The position numbers were made by a program, and so were the translations under genes. DNA of 64,000 nucleotides from Blastococcus sp. HT6-4 (GTDB lineage Bacteria > Actinomycetota > Actinomycetes > Mycobacteriales > Geodermatophilaceae), in the NCBI RefSeq assembly GCF_039679125.1, contig NZ_CP155551.1, positions 1 through 64,000 of the forward strand. The letters are read 5' to 3'. Every line of letters starts with the position of its first letter. Position 1 is the first letter of the stretch. Below the pieces are notes generated by a model. That model worked only from the letters and a program-made list of their open reading frames with translations. It did no database searches and was not told where the DNA came from. This document shows positions 33,118 through 41,068 of this stretch, piece after piece.

Positions 33118-33603
33118 TCAGCCGGTGAGCTGCCCGTCGTCGCGCCGGCCACGGGCACCGAGACTTCCCATCAGGAGCATCGCGCCCCACGGGACGATGA
33201 CCCAGAACGGCCAGAAGTAGAGGAACTGCGCGGCGACGACCGACGTGACGGCCCAGATGACCAGCACGATCAGCGCCGTGCTCGCCCACGAGCCCCAGGC
33301 CTGGCGGCCGCCGGCGTGCCCGCCCCAGGCTCCCGCCGGCCCGCGCCAGGCTCCGGCGCAGGCGGGGTGGGTGGCGTTCCGGGGTGTGGCGGGGGCAGCC
33401 GACCGGGACGTGGTCGCGCCGGAGGTGCGGGGCAGGTCGGCGGTCAGCTCGGCCAGCTCGCCGAAGGTGCGCGCGCTGTAGGCACCCGCCAGCCGCTCGT
33501 CGTACTCGGCGACGGTGAGCCGCCCCTCGGACATCGCCTGGCCGAGGAGGGCGGCGACGGCGGCGCGGTCGGTGTCGGCGGCGCGCAGGTGGGGCTCGGG
33601 CAT
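33118..33603 (-). CDS. DUF1707 membrane protein
   Basis: The 161-residue product begins with a DUF1707 domain (residues about 5-55: LRAADTDRAAVAALLGQAMSEGRLTVAEYDERLAGAYSARTFGELAELTADLP). A Gly/Ala-rich linker and two membrane helices follow (STALIVLVIWAVTSVVAAQFLY and FWPFWVIVPWGAMLLMGSLG). DUF1707 proteins are common in Actinobacteria and their role is unknown. ATG 33603 is behind CGAGGAGCACGCC. An open frame upstream of it lacks homology and contains the parS-like site at 33675. Confidence 0.88.
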   Translation of the reverse strand: MPEPHLRAADTDRAAVAALLGQAMSEGRLTVAEYDERLAGAYSARTFGELAELTADLPRTSGATTSRSAAPATPRNATHPACAGAWRGPAGAWGGHAGGRQAWGSWASTALIVLVIWAVTSVVAAQFLYFWPFWVIVPWGAMLLMGSLGARGRRDDGQLTG

Positions 33604-33674
33604 GGCGTGCTCCTCGGGCGGGGAGTCCAGTCTGTTCCGCGGGACCGCGCCCGGTCCACTGACACCTGTCACCG

Positions 33675-33688
33675 GTTCCACGTGGAAC
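33675..33688. promoter_or_regulatory. parS: parS-like palindrome, copy 2
   Basis: GTTCCACGTGGAAC in the 127-base gap between the DUF1707 gene and the acyl-CoA dehydrogenase gene (context GGTTCCACGTGGAACT). It is identical in its 14-bp core to the copies at 9752 and 39852. Confidence 0.7.
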
Positions 33689-33730
33689 TGTTCCTCGCGC
33701 GCTCGGCGTCGGTTCCGCCGACGGGAGGGC

Positions 33731-34894
33731 TCAGCCGGCGGCCGGCGCGACCGCGGAGGTGAGGTGGCGCCCGATGACCATCCGCTGGATCTGGTTGGTG
33801 CCCTCGAAGATCTGCATGACCTTCGCCTCGCGCATGTAGCGCTCCGCCGGGTGGTCGCGCGTGTAGCCGGCGCCACCGAGCACCTGGACGGCGTCGGTGG
33901 TCACCTTCATCGCGGCGTCGGTGGCCACGAGCTTGGCGATGCTGGCCTGCCGGGAGAACGGCTTGCCGGCGTCCTTGCGGCGGGCGGCGACCAGGTAGGT
34001 GGCCCGGGCGGACTCCACGGCGGCGGCCATGTCGGCGAGCAGGAAGGACACGCCCTGGTGCTCGGCGATGGGGCGGCCGAACGCCTCGCGCTCCACGGCG
34101 TAGCCGACGGCGACGTCCAGGGCGGACTGCGCCAGCCCGACGGCGACGGCGCTGATCCCCAGCCGGCCGGAGTCCAGGGCGCCGAGGGCGATCGCCATGC
34201 CGCGGCCGGGCTCGCCGACCAGGCGGTCGGCCGGGATCGGCACGTCGTCCAGGTGGAGCGCCGACGTCGTGGAGCCGGTGAGGCCCATCTTCTCCTCGGG
34301 CCTCGCCGCGCTCAACCCGGGCAGGTCCGGGGTGAGGTGGAAGCAGGAGATCGCGCGTTCGCCGTCGGCCGGCGTGCGGAGGAACGTCGAGTAGAAGTCG
34401 GCGTGCCCGCCGTGGGTGACCCAGGCCTTCTCGCCCCGGGCGGTCCAGCCGTCGTCGGCAGGCGTGGCGCTGGCGCGCATGGCCGCGACGTCGGAGCCCG
34501 CGTGCGCCTCGGACAGGGAGTAGGCGCCCAGGAGGGTGCCGCCGACCATCTCCGGCAGCAGGTCGCGGCGCTGCGCCTCGGTGCCGAAGTTGGCGACGGG
34601 GGAGCAGGCGAGGGTGTGCACGCTGATGCCGAGCGCGACGCTCGCCCACCGCGCGGCCAGCTCCTCGACCACCTGCAGGTAGACCTCGTACGGCTGCCCG
34701 CCCCCACCGACGTCCTCGGCGAAGGGCAGCCCCATCAGCCCGGCGTCGCCGAGCAGCCGGAAGACCTCGCGGGGGAAGCGTTCCTCGCGCTCGTACTCCG
34801 CCGCCTTCGGCGCGAGCTCGGCGTCGGCGATGTCGCGGACGAGGCCGATCAGGTCGGCGGCCTCGGGGGTGGGCAGTTCGCGCTCGACGGCCAC
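33731..34894 (-). CDS. Acyl-CoA dehydrogenase
   Basis: The 387-residue flavoenzyme introduces an alpha-beta double bond in acyl-CoAs. Family signatures are ALSEAHAGSDVAAMRA-like (YSLSEAHAGSDV), WVTHGGHADFY, SFLLADMAAAVESARA, QVLGGAGYTRDHPAERYMREAKVMQIFEGTNQIQR, with the catalytic base Glu364 in FEGT. GTG 34894 is the start. It is divergent from a TetR gene, with a double palindrome between them, so control by that TetR is likely. The exact substrate chain length is unknown. Confidence 0.93.
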   Translation of the reverse strand: MAVERELPTPEAADLIGLVRDIADAELAPKAAEYEREERFPREVFRLLGDAGLMGLPFAEDVGGGGQPYEVYLQVVEELAARWASVALGISVHTLACSPVANFGTEAQRRDLLPEMVGGTLLGAYSLSEAHAGSDVAAMRASATPADDGWTARGEKAWVTHGGHADFYSTFLRTPADGERAISCFHLTPDLPGLSAARPEEKMGLTGSTTSALHLDDVPIPADRLVGEPGRGMAIALGALDSGRLGISAVAVGLAQSALDVAVGYAVEREAFGRPIAEHQGVSFLLADMAAAVESARATYLVAARRKDAGKPFSRQASIAKLVATDAAMKVTTDAVQVLGGAGYTRDHPAERYMREAKVMQIFEGTNQIQRMVIGRHLTSAVAPAAG

Positions 34895-34936
34895 GGTTCT
34901 CCTCCGCAGTGGCGGCCCCGCGTCCGGGAGCGGGAG

Positions 34937-34966
34937 ACAGTACTGGCGACGGTACCGCAGTACTGT
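34937..34966. promoter_or_regulatory. Candidate TetR operator: two CAGTACTG palindromes
   Basis: ACAGTACTG at 34937-34945 and CAGTACTGT at 34958-34966 form an inverted repeat with a 12-base spacer. Each CAGTACTG is itself a perfect 8-bp palindrome, with centres 20 bases apart. The element lies in the gap between the divergent acyl-CoA dehydrogenase and TetR genes, where an autoregulatory FadR-type TetR would bind. Confidence 0.7.
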
Positions 34967-35007
34967 TCTGCGGTCAGGTCCATGCCGTCCGGCCGGGAGG
35001 AGGTGCC

Positions 35008-35586
35008 ATGGAGAGCGCCGAGGGGCGGTTGACGCGCCGGCAGGCCGAGCTGCTCGACCAGCTCGAGGCGCTGTTCCTGGCCCAGGGGTTCGCCGGCTTC
35101 ACCCTCGAGGACCTCGCCGTCCGGCTGCGCTGCTCGAAGAGCACGCTCTACGCGCTGGCGGGGAGCAAGGAGCAGCTGTCGCTGCGGGTGATCCGGCACT
35201 TCTTCCGCAAGGCGACGGCGGCCGTCGAGGCGCAGACCGTCACCGAGGCCGACCCCGCCCGGCGGGTGACCGCCTACCTGACCGCCGTGGCGCGCGCGCT
35301 CGCCCCCGCCGGACCGGCCTTCCTCCGCGACCTGGACGCCTTCCCGCCGGGGCGGGAGATCTACGAGCGGAACACCGCCCTGGCCGCCGGGCGGGTGCGT
35401 GAGCTGATCGCCGACGGCGTCGCGCAGGGCCGCTTCCGCGAGGTGCACCCCGCGCTGATCGCCGACACGGTCACCACGCTGATGCTCCGCATCGGCCGCG
35501 GCGACACCGGGCGCGCGACCGGGCTGGACGACGCGACCGCCTACCGGGAGCTGGCCGCCCTGCTGCTGCGCGGGATCGCCCTGTGA
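35008..35586 (+). CDS. TetR family transcriptional regulator
   Basis: The 192-residue repressor has an N-terminal HTH (TRRQAELLDQLEALFLAQGFAGFTLEDLAVRLRCSKSTLYALAGSKEQL, about 9-57) and an all-helical ligand domain with a C-terminal TetR-like fold (FLRDLDAFPPGREIYERNT, VRELIADGVAQGRFR). ATG 35008 has GGAGGAGG immediately upstream at 34997-35004. It probably controls the divergent acyl-CoA dehydrogenase and itself. Its TGA overlaps the GTG start of the GNAT gene, so that gene is co-expressed. Confidence 0.9.
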   Translation: MESAEGRLTRRQAELLDQLEALFLAQGFAGFTLEDLAVRLRCSKSTLYALAGSKEQLSLRVIRHFFRKATAAVEAQTVTEADPARRVTAYLTAVARALAPAGPAFLRDLDAFPPGREIYERNTALAAGRVRELIADGVAQGRFREVHPALIADTVTTLMLRIGRGDTGRATGLDDATAYRELAALLLRGIAL

Positions 35587-36059
35587 GGATCTCCGCCGTG
35601 ATCATCGATGCGGCCGCCTGGGACGACCCCGACGTGCAGCGGCTGACCAGCGACCAGCAGGCCGAGATCCGCGCCCGGTACGGCGGCAAGGAGGAGCCGG
35701 GCCGGCCGCCGTCGGCCGCCGACGTCAGCGTCGTCCTGGTGGCCCGGGACGACGACGGCGCGGCGCTCGGCTGCGGCGCGCTGCGCGACCTCGGGAAGGG
35801 CGTCGCCGAGGTCAAGCGGATGTACGTCCCCCCGGCCGCGCGGGGGCGGGGGGTGTCGAAGGCGGTCCTCGCCGGGCTGGAGGCTGCAGCCCGGTCCCGG
35901 GGCTGGCGCACGCTGCGGCTGGAGACCGGGCCGCTGCAGCCCGAGGCGATCGGGCTGTACTCCGGCGCCGGATACCGGCCGATCGACGCCTTCGGCGCCT
36001 ACACGGGGGACCCGGACGCCGTCGACTCGCTGTTCTTCGAGAAGGCCCTCGGCGACTGA
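35583..36059 (+). CDS. GNAT family N-acetyltransferase
   Basis: The 158-residue protein has the GNAT fold. Motif A is VKRMYVPPAARGRGVSKAVLAGLEAAARSRGW, with the acetyl-CoA loop RGRGVS, followed by LRLETGPLQPEAIGLYSGAGYRPIDAFG. Substrate unknown. GTG 35583 overlaps the tetR stop (GTGA), so translation is coupled. Confidence 0.88.
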   Translation: MRISAVIIDAAAWDDPDVQRLTSDQQAEIRARYGGKEEPGRPPSAADVSVVLVARDDDGAALGCGALRDLGKGVAEVKRMYVPPAARGRGVSKAVLAGLEAAARSRGWRTLRLETGPLQPEAIGLYSGAGYRPIDAFGAYTGDPDAVDSLFFEKALGD

Positions 36060-36115
36060 CCCGGGCAACGGGGGAGTTCCGTGAACCGGATCCGCCGCTC
36101 CGGACATCAAGGGGT

Positions 36116-36805
36116 GTGACGACTTCACCGATCGCGGCCGGATCATCACCTGCCGTGACCCCGACAGCGGTGCACCGCTCGGCCGGCCCACCGCCCGAGC
36201 CCCCACGGCTGCGCGCCCTGCCCGACGCCCTGCCCAGTGACGCGGAGCTGATCGCGCGGTCGGTCGACGACCCCGCGGAGTTCGCCCCGCTGTTCGACCG
36301 GCACGCCGCCACGGTGCACCGCTACCTGGGCCGCCGCGTCGGCGAACTGGCCGACGACCTGCTCAGCGAGACCTTCCTCATCGCCTTCCGCCGCCGGGAG
36401 GCCTACCGGCCCGACCACGTCGAGGTGCGGCCCTGGCTGCTGGGCATCGCGACCAACGTCGTGCACGGGCACGTGCGCACCGAGCAGCGCCGTTACAAGA
36501 CCCTGGCGCGCGCGGCCGCCGAGCCCGAGCGGCCCGGCGACGACCCCGGGGACGCCGCCGGCCGGCTCGACGCCCAGGCGTTGCGGGGTCCGCTGGCCGC
36601 CGCGCTCGCCGCGTTGAAGCCGCGCGACCGCGACGCCCTGCTGCTGCTCGCGTGGGGGCAGCTCGGCTACGAGGAGATCGCCGCCGTCCTCGACGTCCCC
36701 GTCGGCACGGTGCGCTCCCGGCTGCACCGCGCCCGCCGCCAGACCCGCGCCGTGCTCGGCGACGTCTCCCCGTTCGACCCTGTCTCCGAGGAGGAGGACC
36801 GATGA
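36116..36805 (+). CDS. ECF-type RNA polymerase sigma factor
   Basis: The 229-residue protein has sigma region 2 (EFAPLFDRHAATVHRYLGRRVGELADDLLSETFLIAFRRREAYRPD, about 55-100) and region 4 (LAALKPRDRDALLLLAWGQLGYEEIAAVLDVPVGTVRSRLHRARRQ, about 160-210). The N-terminal 40 residues are a Pro/Ala-rich extension. GTG 36116 follows CAAGGGGT. Its stop overlaps the next gene by 4 bases (ATGA). That gene encodes a membrane protein and is the likely anti-sigma or sensor partner. Confidence 0.92.
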   Translation: MTTSPIAAGSSPAVTPTAVHRSAGPPPEPPRLRALPDALPSDAELIARSVDDPAEFAPLFDRHAATVHRYLGRRVGELADDLLSETFLIAFRRREAYRPDHVEVRPWLLGIATNVVHGHVRTEQRRYKTLARAAAEPERPGDDPGDAAGRLDAQALRGPLAAALAALKPRDRDALLLLAWGQLGYEEIAAVLDVPVGTVRSRLHRARRQTRAVLGDVSPFDPVSEEEDR

Positions 36806-37848
36806 ACGACCTCACGCTGCTCCGCGAAGCGGGCCCCGAGGCGCCGCCGCTGTCCCCCGCCGCTCGCTCGGCCGCCCGTGCCGCGCTGCTGGCCGAGATC
36901 GAGGGCCCGGCTCCCCGGCGGTCCCGGACCCCCCGCCGGAAGGTCGCGCTGCGCATCGGGCTGGCCGCCGTCACCGCGGCGGCGGCCTGGGCCGCCGCCG
37001 TCGTCATCGCCGCCCCCGACGGCCCCGGGACGCCGGCGGAGAGCGTCACCCTCGTCGACTTCCGGATGCCGACGTTCCCGCTGTCGCTCGATCCCGAGCC
37101 GGAGGGGATGCGGCCGGCGTTCACCGGCGACGGCGAGTCGGCCGGCTTCGCGGAGTTCGACGCGGCGGACGGGGTCGACCGGTTCACCGTGGGCGTCCAC
37201 GAGGAGGCGCCCGACTGGTGGTTCGAGGGCTCCGCCGAACGCGTCGACGTCACCGAGCGCCTGGAGGTCAGCGTCGAGGGCAGGGACGCCGACGTCGTCC
37301 GCGGGGCACGGGACGTCTACTGCGAGGACGGCCTGACCGTCTGCGAGCGCATGCTGTTCGCCGAACTCGTCTGGGAACGCAAGGACGACCAGTGGGTGAC
37401 GATGAGCGGTGAGGGCCGGTACAGCCGGACGTCGGAGCTGGTCGCCGTCGCTGAGTCGCTGGTCGACCGGCCGCAGCGAGCCACGCTCACCGCGGAGCTC
37501 GCCCCGGCCGGCTGGTCGGTGCAGTTCTACAAGATGGGCCGGGTCCTCACCCTGGTCAACGACGCCTACGAGCAGCAGACGATCACGGTGCACGTGCCGC
37601 TGCCCGAGGACGTCATGCCCCCGGACCAGCTGCTCGACCAGCTGATGGGGCCCGTGGGGCCGGTCGTCCCCGTGACCGTCCACGGCCGGCCCGCACAGTT
37701 GGTCCCCGTCGACAACGGACCCGGGACGGCGGGGTGGTTCCTCCAGGGGCAGTTCGAGGACGGGACGACCTTCACCCTCCAGGTGCCGGACGCCTTCACC
37801 CAGGACCAGGTGCTGGAGTTCGCCGAGCAGGTGACCTACCACCCCTGA
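36802..37848 (+). CDS. Membrane protein partner of ECF sigma factor (CU044_5270-like)
   Basis: The 348-residue product opens MNDLTLLREAGPEAPPLSPAARSAARAALLAEIEGP, a cytoplasmic segment seen in actinobacterial proteins that follow ECF sigma genes. One membrane helix (ALRIGLAAVTAAAAWAAAVVIAA, about 50-72) and a roughly 270-residue outer domain follow. No canonical zinc anti-sigma HXXXCXXC motif is visible. ATG 36802 has GAGGAGGA upstream, and its overlap with the sigma gene implies coupled translation. The sensor or anti-sigma role is inferred from position. Confidence 0.75.
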   Translation: MNDLTLLREAGPEAPPLSPAARSAARAALLAEIEGPAPRRSRTPRRKVALRIGLAAVTAAAAWAAAVVIAAPDGPGTPAESVTLVDFRMPTFPLSLDPEPEGMRPAFTGDGESAGFAEFDAADGVDRFTVGVHEEAPDWWFEGSAERVDVTERLEVSVEGRDADVVRGARDVYCEDGLTVCERMLFAELVWERKDDQWVTMSGEGRYSRTSELVAVAESLVDRPQRATLTAELAPAGWSVQFYKMGRVLTLVNDAYEQQTITVHVPLPEDVMPPDQLLDQLMGPVGPVVPVTVHGRPAQLVPVDNGPGTAGWFLQGQFEDGTTFTLQVPDAFTQDQVLEFAEQVTYHP

Positions 37849-37855
37849 CGACGAG

Positions 37856-37912
37856 CGAGACCTGCGAACTCGTGGCCATCGCGCGCTGATGGCCACGAGT
37901 TCGCAGGTCTCG
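37856..37912. terminator. Perfect 25-bp hairpin after sigma operon
   Basis: Arms 37856-37880 and 37888-37912 are perfectly complementary with a 7-base loop (GCGCGCT). The outer end is CGAGACCTGCGAACTCGTGG and its complement. It lies 7 bases after the stop. The lack of GC-only composition and of a T tract makes it look like a mobile palindromic repeat as well as a terminator. Confidence 0.65.
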
Positions 37913-37950
37913 TCGGGGCTCCCGTGGGCGAGGTGTGGTGAGCTGGGCGC

Positions 37951-38868
37951 ATGCCCGACACCTGGCCCCCCAGCGACCGCACCGAGGTGCAGCTCAGCGC
38001 CGGCGACGCCCGCCTCGCCGTCGATCTCCGGGGCGGCACGCTGTGCCGGCTCGCGGTCGGGGACTGGGAGCTGCTCGACGGCTATGCGCCCGGTGCCGTC
38101 GCCCCCGGCTGGCGCGGCGCGGTGCTGGTCCCCTGGCCCAACCGCCTCCGGCACGGCCGGTGGACGTGGCAGGAGGAGGAGCTGCAGCTCGACGTCCGGT
38201 CGCCGGACGAGCCGCACGCGATCCACGGGCTCGTCGCCTGGCAGCCGTGGACGGTGCTGGCAGAGGCGGACGGGTCCGTCACGGTCGGGACGACGGTCGA
38301 GCCGCACCCCGGCTACCCGTTCCGGCTGGCCGTCGCCGTCGACCACGAGCTGACCGCCGAGCGGCTGACCTGCCGGCTCCGCGTGCGGAACCTCGGCGCC
38401 GAGCCGGCGCCCTTCGGTGCCGGGTTCCACCCCTACCTCTCCGTCGGGGCGACGGCGGACGGCGGCATCGGCGAGGCCGAGCTGACCGTTCCGGCGCGCA
38501 CCGAGCTGGTCCTGGACGGCGGGCTGCCCACGGGGGAGCGGCGCCCCTACGACGGCGCGATCGGCCGGATCGGCGACCGTGCGCTGGACACCCCGCTCAC
38601 CGACCTCGACCGGGACGCCGACGGCTGGACGCACGTGCGGCTGCGGGGCGGCGCCGGGGAGCTCACGCTCTCGGCCGACGATTCCTGGCCGTGGCTGCAG
38701 GTCTACAGCGGCGACACCCTGCCCGAGGGCCAGTGGCGGCGCAGCCTCGCCGTCGAGCCGATGACCTGCCCGCCCAACGCGCTGGCCGACGACGTCGACC
38801 TGCACGTGCTCGGGCCGGACGAGGAGTGGGCCGGCACGTGGGCGCTCGCCTGGACGCCGGCGACCTGA
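37951..38868 (+). CDS. Aldose 1-epimerase family protein
   Basis: The 305-residue beta-sandwich enzyme interconverts sugar anomers. Family features are VPWPNRLRHGRW, HAIHGLVAWQPW, the conserved histidine in GAGFHPYLSV, and the catalytic glutamate region AVEPMTCPPNAL near the C-terminus. ATG 37951 follows GGTGTGGTGAGC. The MOSC gene starts one base after its stop, so the two are probably co-transcribed although no shared pathway is obvious. Sugar specificity is unknown. Confidence 0.9.
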   Translation: MPDTWPPSDRTEVQLSAGDARLAVDLRGGTLCRLAVGDWELLDGYAPGAVAPGWRGAVLVPWPNRLRHGRWTWQEEELQLDVRSPDEPHAIHGLVAWQPWTVLAEADGSVTVGTTVEPHPGYPFRLAVAVDHELTAERLTCRLRVRNLGAEPAPFGAGFHPYLSVGATADGGIGEAELTVPARTELVLDGGLPTGERRPYDGAIGRIGDRALDTPLTDLDRDADGWTHVRLRGGAGELTLSADDSWPWLQVYSGDTLPEGQWRRSLAVEPMTCPPNALADDVDLHVLGPDEEWAGTWALAWTPAT

Positions 38869-38869
38869 G

Positions 38870-39601
38870 ATGCGCGTCGCGGAGCTCTGGCGCTACCCGG
38901 TGAAGTCGCTGCAGGGGGAGCGGCTGGCCGAGGCGGAGGTCGGGACGCTGGGCATCGCCGGTGACCGGCGCTGGGCCCTGTTCGACCGGGACACCGGGCT
39001 CGGCCTCACCGCCCGGCGGGTGCCCGAGCTGCTGTTCGGCGCCGCCCGCCTGCGGGGCGACGGAGGAGTGGAGGTCGTCCTGCCCGACGGCACGGTCACC
39101 GCCGCCGACGACGTCCTCTCGGACTGGCTGGGCCGCCGGGTGGAGCTCCGGGCCGCCACCGAGCGGGAGGGCGTGGCGCCCACCTACGAGGCTCCGGTCG
39201 ACGAGGACGTGCCCGACCCCGCGGAGTGGCTGCAGTGGGAGGGTGCGCCCGGCCCCTTCCACGACAGCCCGCGGATCCGGCTGTCGCTGGTCTCCACCGG
39301 CACGACCGGCACGTGGGACCGCCGCCGGTTCCGGGCCAACGTCGTCCTGGACGGCGAGGGCGAGGAGGGTCTCCGCGGCCGGGAGGCGTCCCTCGGGTCG
39401 GTGCGGCTGCTCGTCGGCACCGGCATCCCGCGGTGCGTCATGACCACCCGCCCGCAGCCGGGCGGGATCGCCCGGGACACGTCCGTGCTCAAGACGATCC
39501 ACCGGGAGCGGGACGGGCTGCTGGCCGTGCGCGCCGCCGTGCTGCAGCCCGGCGCGGTGCGGGTCGGCGACGCGCTGGTCCCGGACGGCGGGGGAGACTG
39601 A
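38870..39601 (+). CDS. MOSC domain protein
   Basis: The 243-residue product has a MOSC N-terminal beta-barrel (VAELWRYPVKSLQGERLAEAEVGTLGIAGDRRWALFD) and a C-terminal MOSC core (RRFRANVVLDGEGEEGLRGREASLGSVRLLVGTGIPRCVMTTRPQPG, with the conserved Cys in PRCVMTT). MOSC proteins bind molybdenum cofactor or sulfur carriers, or act like YcbX/mARC reductases. ATG 38870 is one base after the epimerase stop. Partner and substrate are not visible. Confidence 0.88.
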   Translation: MRVAELWRYPVKSLQGERLAEAEVGTLGIAGDRRWALFDRDTGLGLTARRVPELLFGAARLRGDGGVEVVLPDGTVTAADDVLSDWLGRRVELRAATEREGVAPTYEAPVDEDVPDPAEWLQWEGAPGPFHDSPRIRLSLVSTGTTGTWDRRRFRANVVLDGEGEEGLRGREASLGSVRLLVGTGIPRCVMTTRPQPGGIARDTSVLKTIHRERDGLLAVRAAVLQPGAVRVGDALVPDGGGD

Positions 39602-39604
39602 GGC

Positions 39605-39820
39605 GTGCGCACCATCGATCTGCGTCCCGGCGAGGACAGCATCCGGCTCGGGCAGCTGCTCAAGCTCGTCGACGCCGTGCCGACCGGCGCCCAGGTGAAG
39701 GACGTCCTGCTCTCCGGGGTGGTCACGGTCAACGGGGAGCCCGAGGAGCGGCGCGGCCGCCAGCTGCGCTCGGGCGACGTGGTGGCGATCGAGGGGGCCG
39801 AGGACGTCCGGATCGGGTAG
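39605..39820 (+). CDS. S4-domain RNA-binding protein (YbcJ-like)
   Basis: The 71-residue product is a lone S4 domain (IRLGQLLKLVDAVPTGAQVKDVLLSGVVTVNGEPEERRGRQLRSGDVVAIEG). It matches the small YbcJ/YlmH-like RNA-binding proteins. Start GTG 39605, three bases after the MOSC stop. Target RNA unknown. Confidence 0.88.
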   Translation: MRTIDLRPGEDSIRLGQLLKLVDAVPTGAQVKDVLLSGVVTVNGEPEERRGRQLRSGDVVAIEGAEDVRIG

Positions 39821-39851
39821 CCCGAGGAGCTCGCGACCCGGCCAGCGCGCG

Positions 39852-39865
39852 GTTCCACGTGGAAC
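39852..39865. promoter_or_regulatory. parS: parS-like palindrome, copy 3
   Basis: GTTCCACGTGGAAC, extended here to a perfect 16-bp palindrome GGTTCCACGTGGAACC, in the gap between the S4 gene and the aminotransferase gene. Confidence 0.7.
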
Positions 39866-39886
39866 CCGCCGGCGGGAAGGAACCGC

Positions 39887-41068
39887 ATGACCACGCCAGT
39901 CGCGTCCCGCCTGCACGGATTCGGGACGACGATCTTCGCGGAGATGAGCGCGCTCGCGGTCGCGACCGGCTCGATCAACCTCGGTCAGGGGTTCCCCGAC
40001 TACCCCGGCCCGCCCGAGGTGCTCGACGTCGCCCGGGCGGCGATCGGCACCGACGCCGACCAGTACCCGCCCGGGCCCGGCATCCCGGAGCTGCGCGCCG
40101 CCGTCGCCGAGCACCAGCAGCGGTTCCGGGGCCTGGCCTACGACCCGGACACCGAGGTGCTGGTCACTGCCGGCGCCACGGAGGCCCTGGCCGCCACCAT
40201 GCTCGGGCTGCTCGAGCCGGGCGACGAGGTGGTGCTCTTCGAGCCGGTCTACGACAGCTACAGCGCGTCGGTCGCCATGGCCGGCGGCGTGGTCCGCCCC
40301 GTTCCGCTGCACCCGCCCGCGGACGGCCAGGGCGCGTGGACCTTCGACGAGGCGGAGCTGCGGGCCGCGGTCACCCCGCGCACCCGGCTGCTGCTGGTCA
40401 ACTCGCCGCACAACCCGACCGGCACGGTCCTCACCGACGCCGAGCTCGGCGTCCTGGCCGAGCTGGCGACCGGCCACGACCTCGTGGTCGTCACCGACGA
40501 GGTGTACGAGCACCTGGTGTTCGCCGGGGCCCGGCACGTCTCCCTCGCCACGCTGCCGGGCATGCGCGACCGCACCCTCGTCGTCTCGAGCGCGGGCAAG
40601 ACCTTCAACGTCACCGGGTGGAAGGTCGGCTGGGTCTGCGGTCCGGCGGCACTGGTCGCCGCCGTCCGCACCGCGAAGCAGTTCCTCACCTACGTCAACG
40701 CCGGCCCGTTCCAGCCGGCCGTCGCCGCCGGGCTGCGCCTGCCCGACGCCTACTTCGACGGGGTCGCCCGGGACCTCGAGTACCGGCGCGACCTGCTGGT
40801 GGACGCGCTGCGGGCGGCCGGCCTGCCGGTGATCAGCCCGCGGGCCACCTACTTCGCCACCGTCGACGTCCGCGGGGTGCGCCCGGACGGGGACGGGCTG
40901 GCCTTCTGCCGGGAGCTGCCGGCGCGCGTGGGTGTCGTGGCCGTCCCGACCGTGGTCTTCTACACCCCTGCGCACGCCTCCCTGGGGCGGCACCTGGTGC
41001 GGTTCGCGTTCTGCAAGAGTGATGCGCTGCTCGCCGAGGCGGTCGAGCGGCTGGGGAGGCTGGCATGA
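39887..41068 (+). CDS. PLP-dependent aminotransferase, glutamine transaminase/DapC-like class I
   Basis: The 393-residue fold-type I enzyme has FGTTIFAEMSALAVATGSINLGQGFPDYPGP, VTAGATEALAATMLGL, NSPHNPTGTVL, VVVTDEVYEHLVF, and the PLP lysine in SSAGKTFNVTGWKVGW (about residue 238). It strongly resembles YbdL-type methionine/glutamine transaminases and the mycobacterial protein annotated DapC. The next gene is an omega-amidase-type nitrilase overlapping by 4 bases. This points to a glutamine transaminase/omega-amidase pair rather than lysine biosynthesis. ATG 39887 has GGAAGGAACCGC upstream. Confidence 0.88.
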   Translation: MTTPVASRLHGFGTTIFAEMSALAVATGSINLGQGFPDYPGPPEVLDVARAAIGTDADQYPPGPGIPELRAAVAEHQQRFRGLAYDPDTEVLVTAGATEALAATMLGLLEPGDEVVLFEPVYDSYSASVAMAGGVVRPVPLHPPADGQGAWTFDEAELRAAVTPRTRLLLVNSPHNPTGTVLTDAELGVLAELATGHDLVVVTDEVYEHLVFAGARHVSLATLPGMRDRTLVVSSAGKTFNVTGWKVGWVCGPAALVAAVRTAKQFLTYVNAGPFQPAVAAGLRLPDAYFDGVARDLEYRRDLLVDALRAAGLPVISPRATYFATVDVRGVRPDGDGLAFCRELPARVGVVAVPTVVFYTPAHASLGRHLVRFAFCKSDALLAEAVERLGRLA

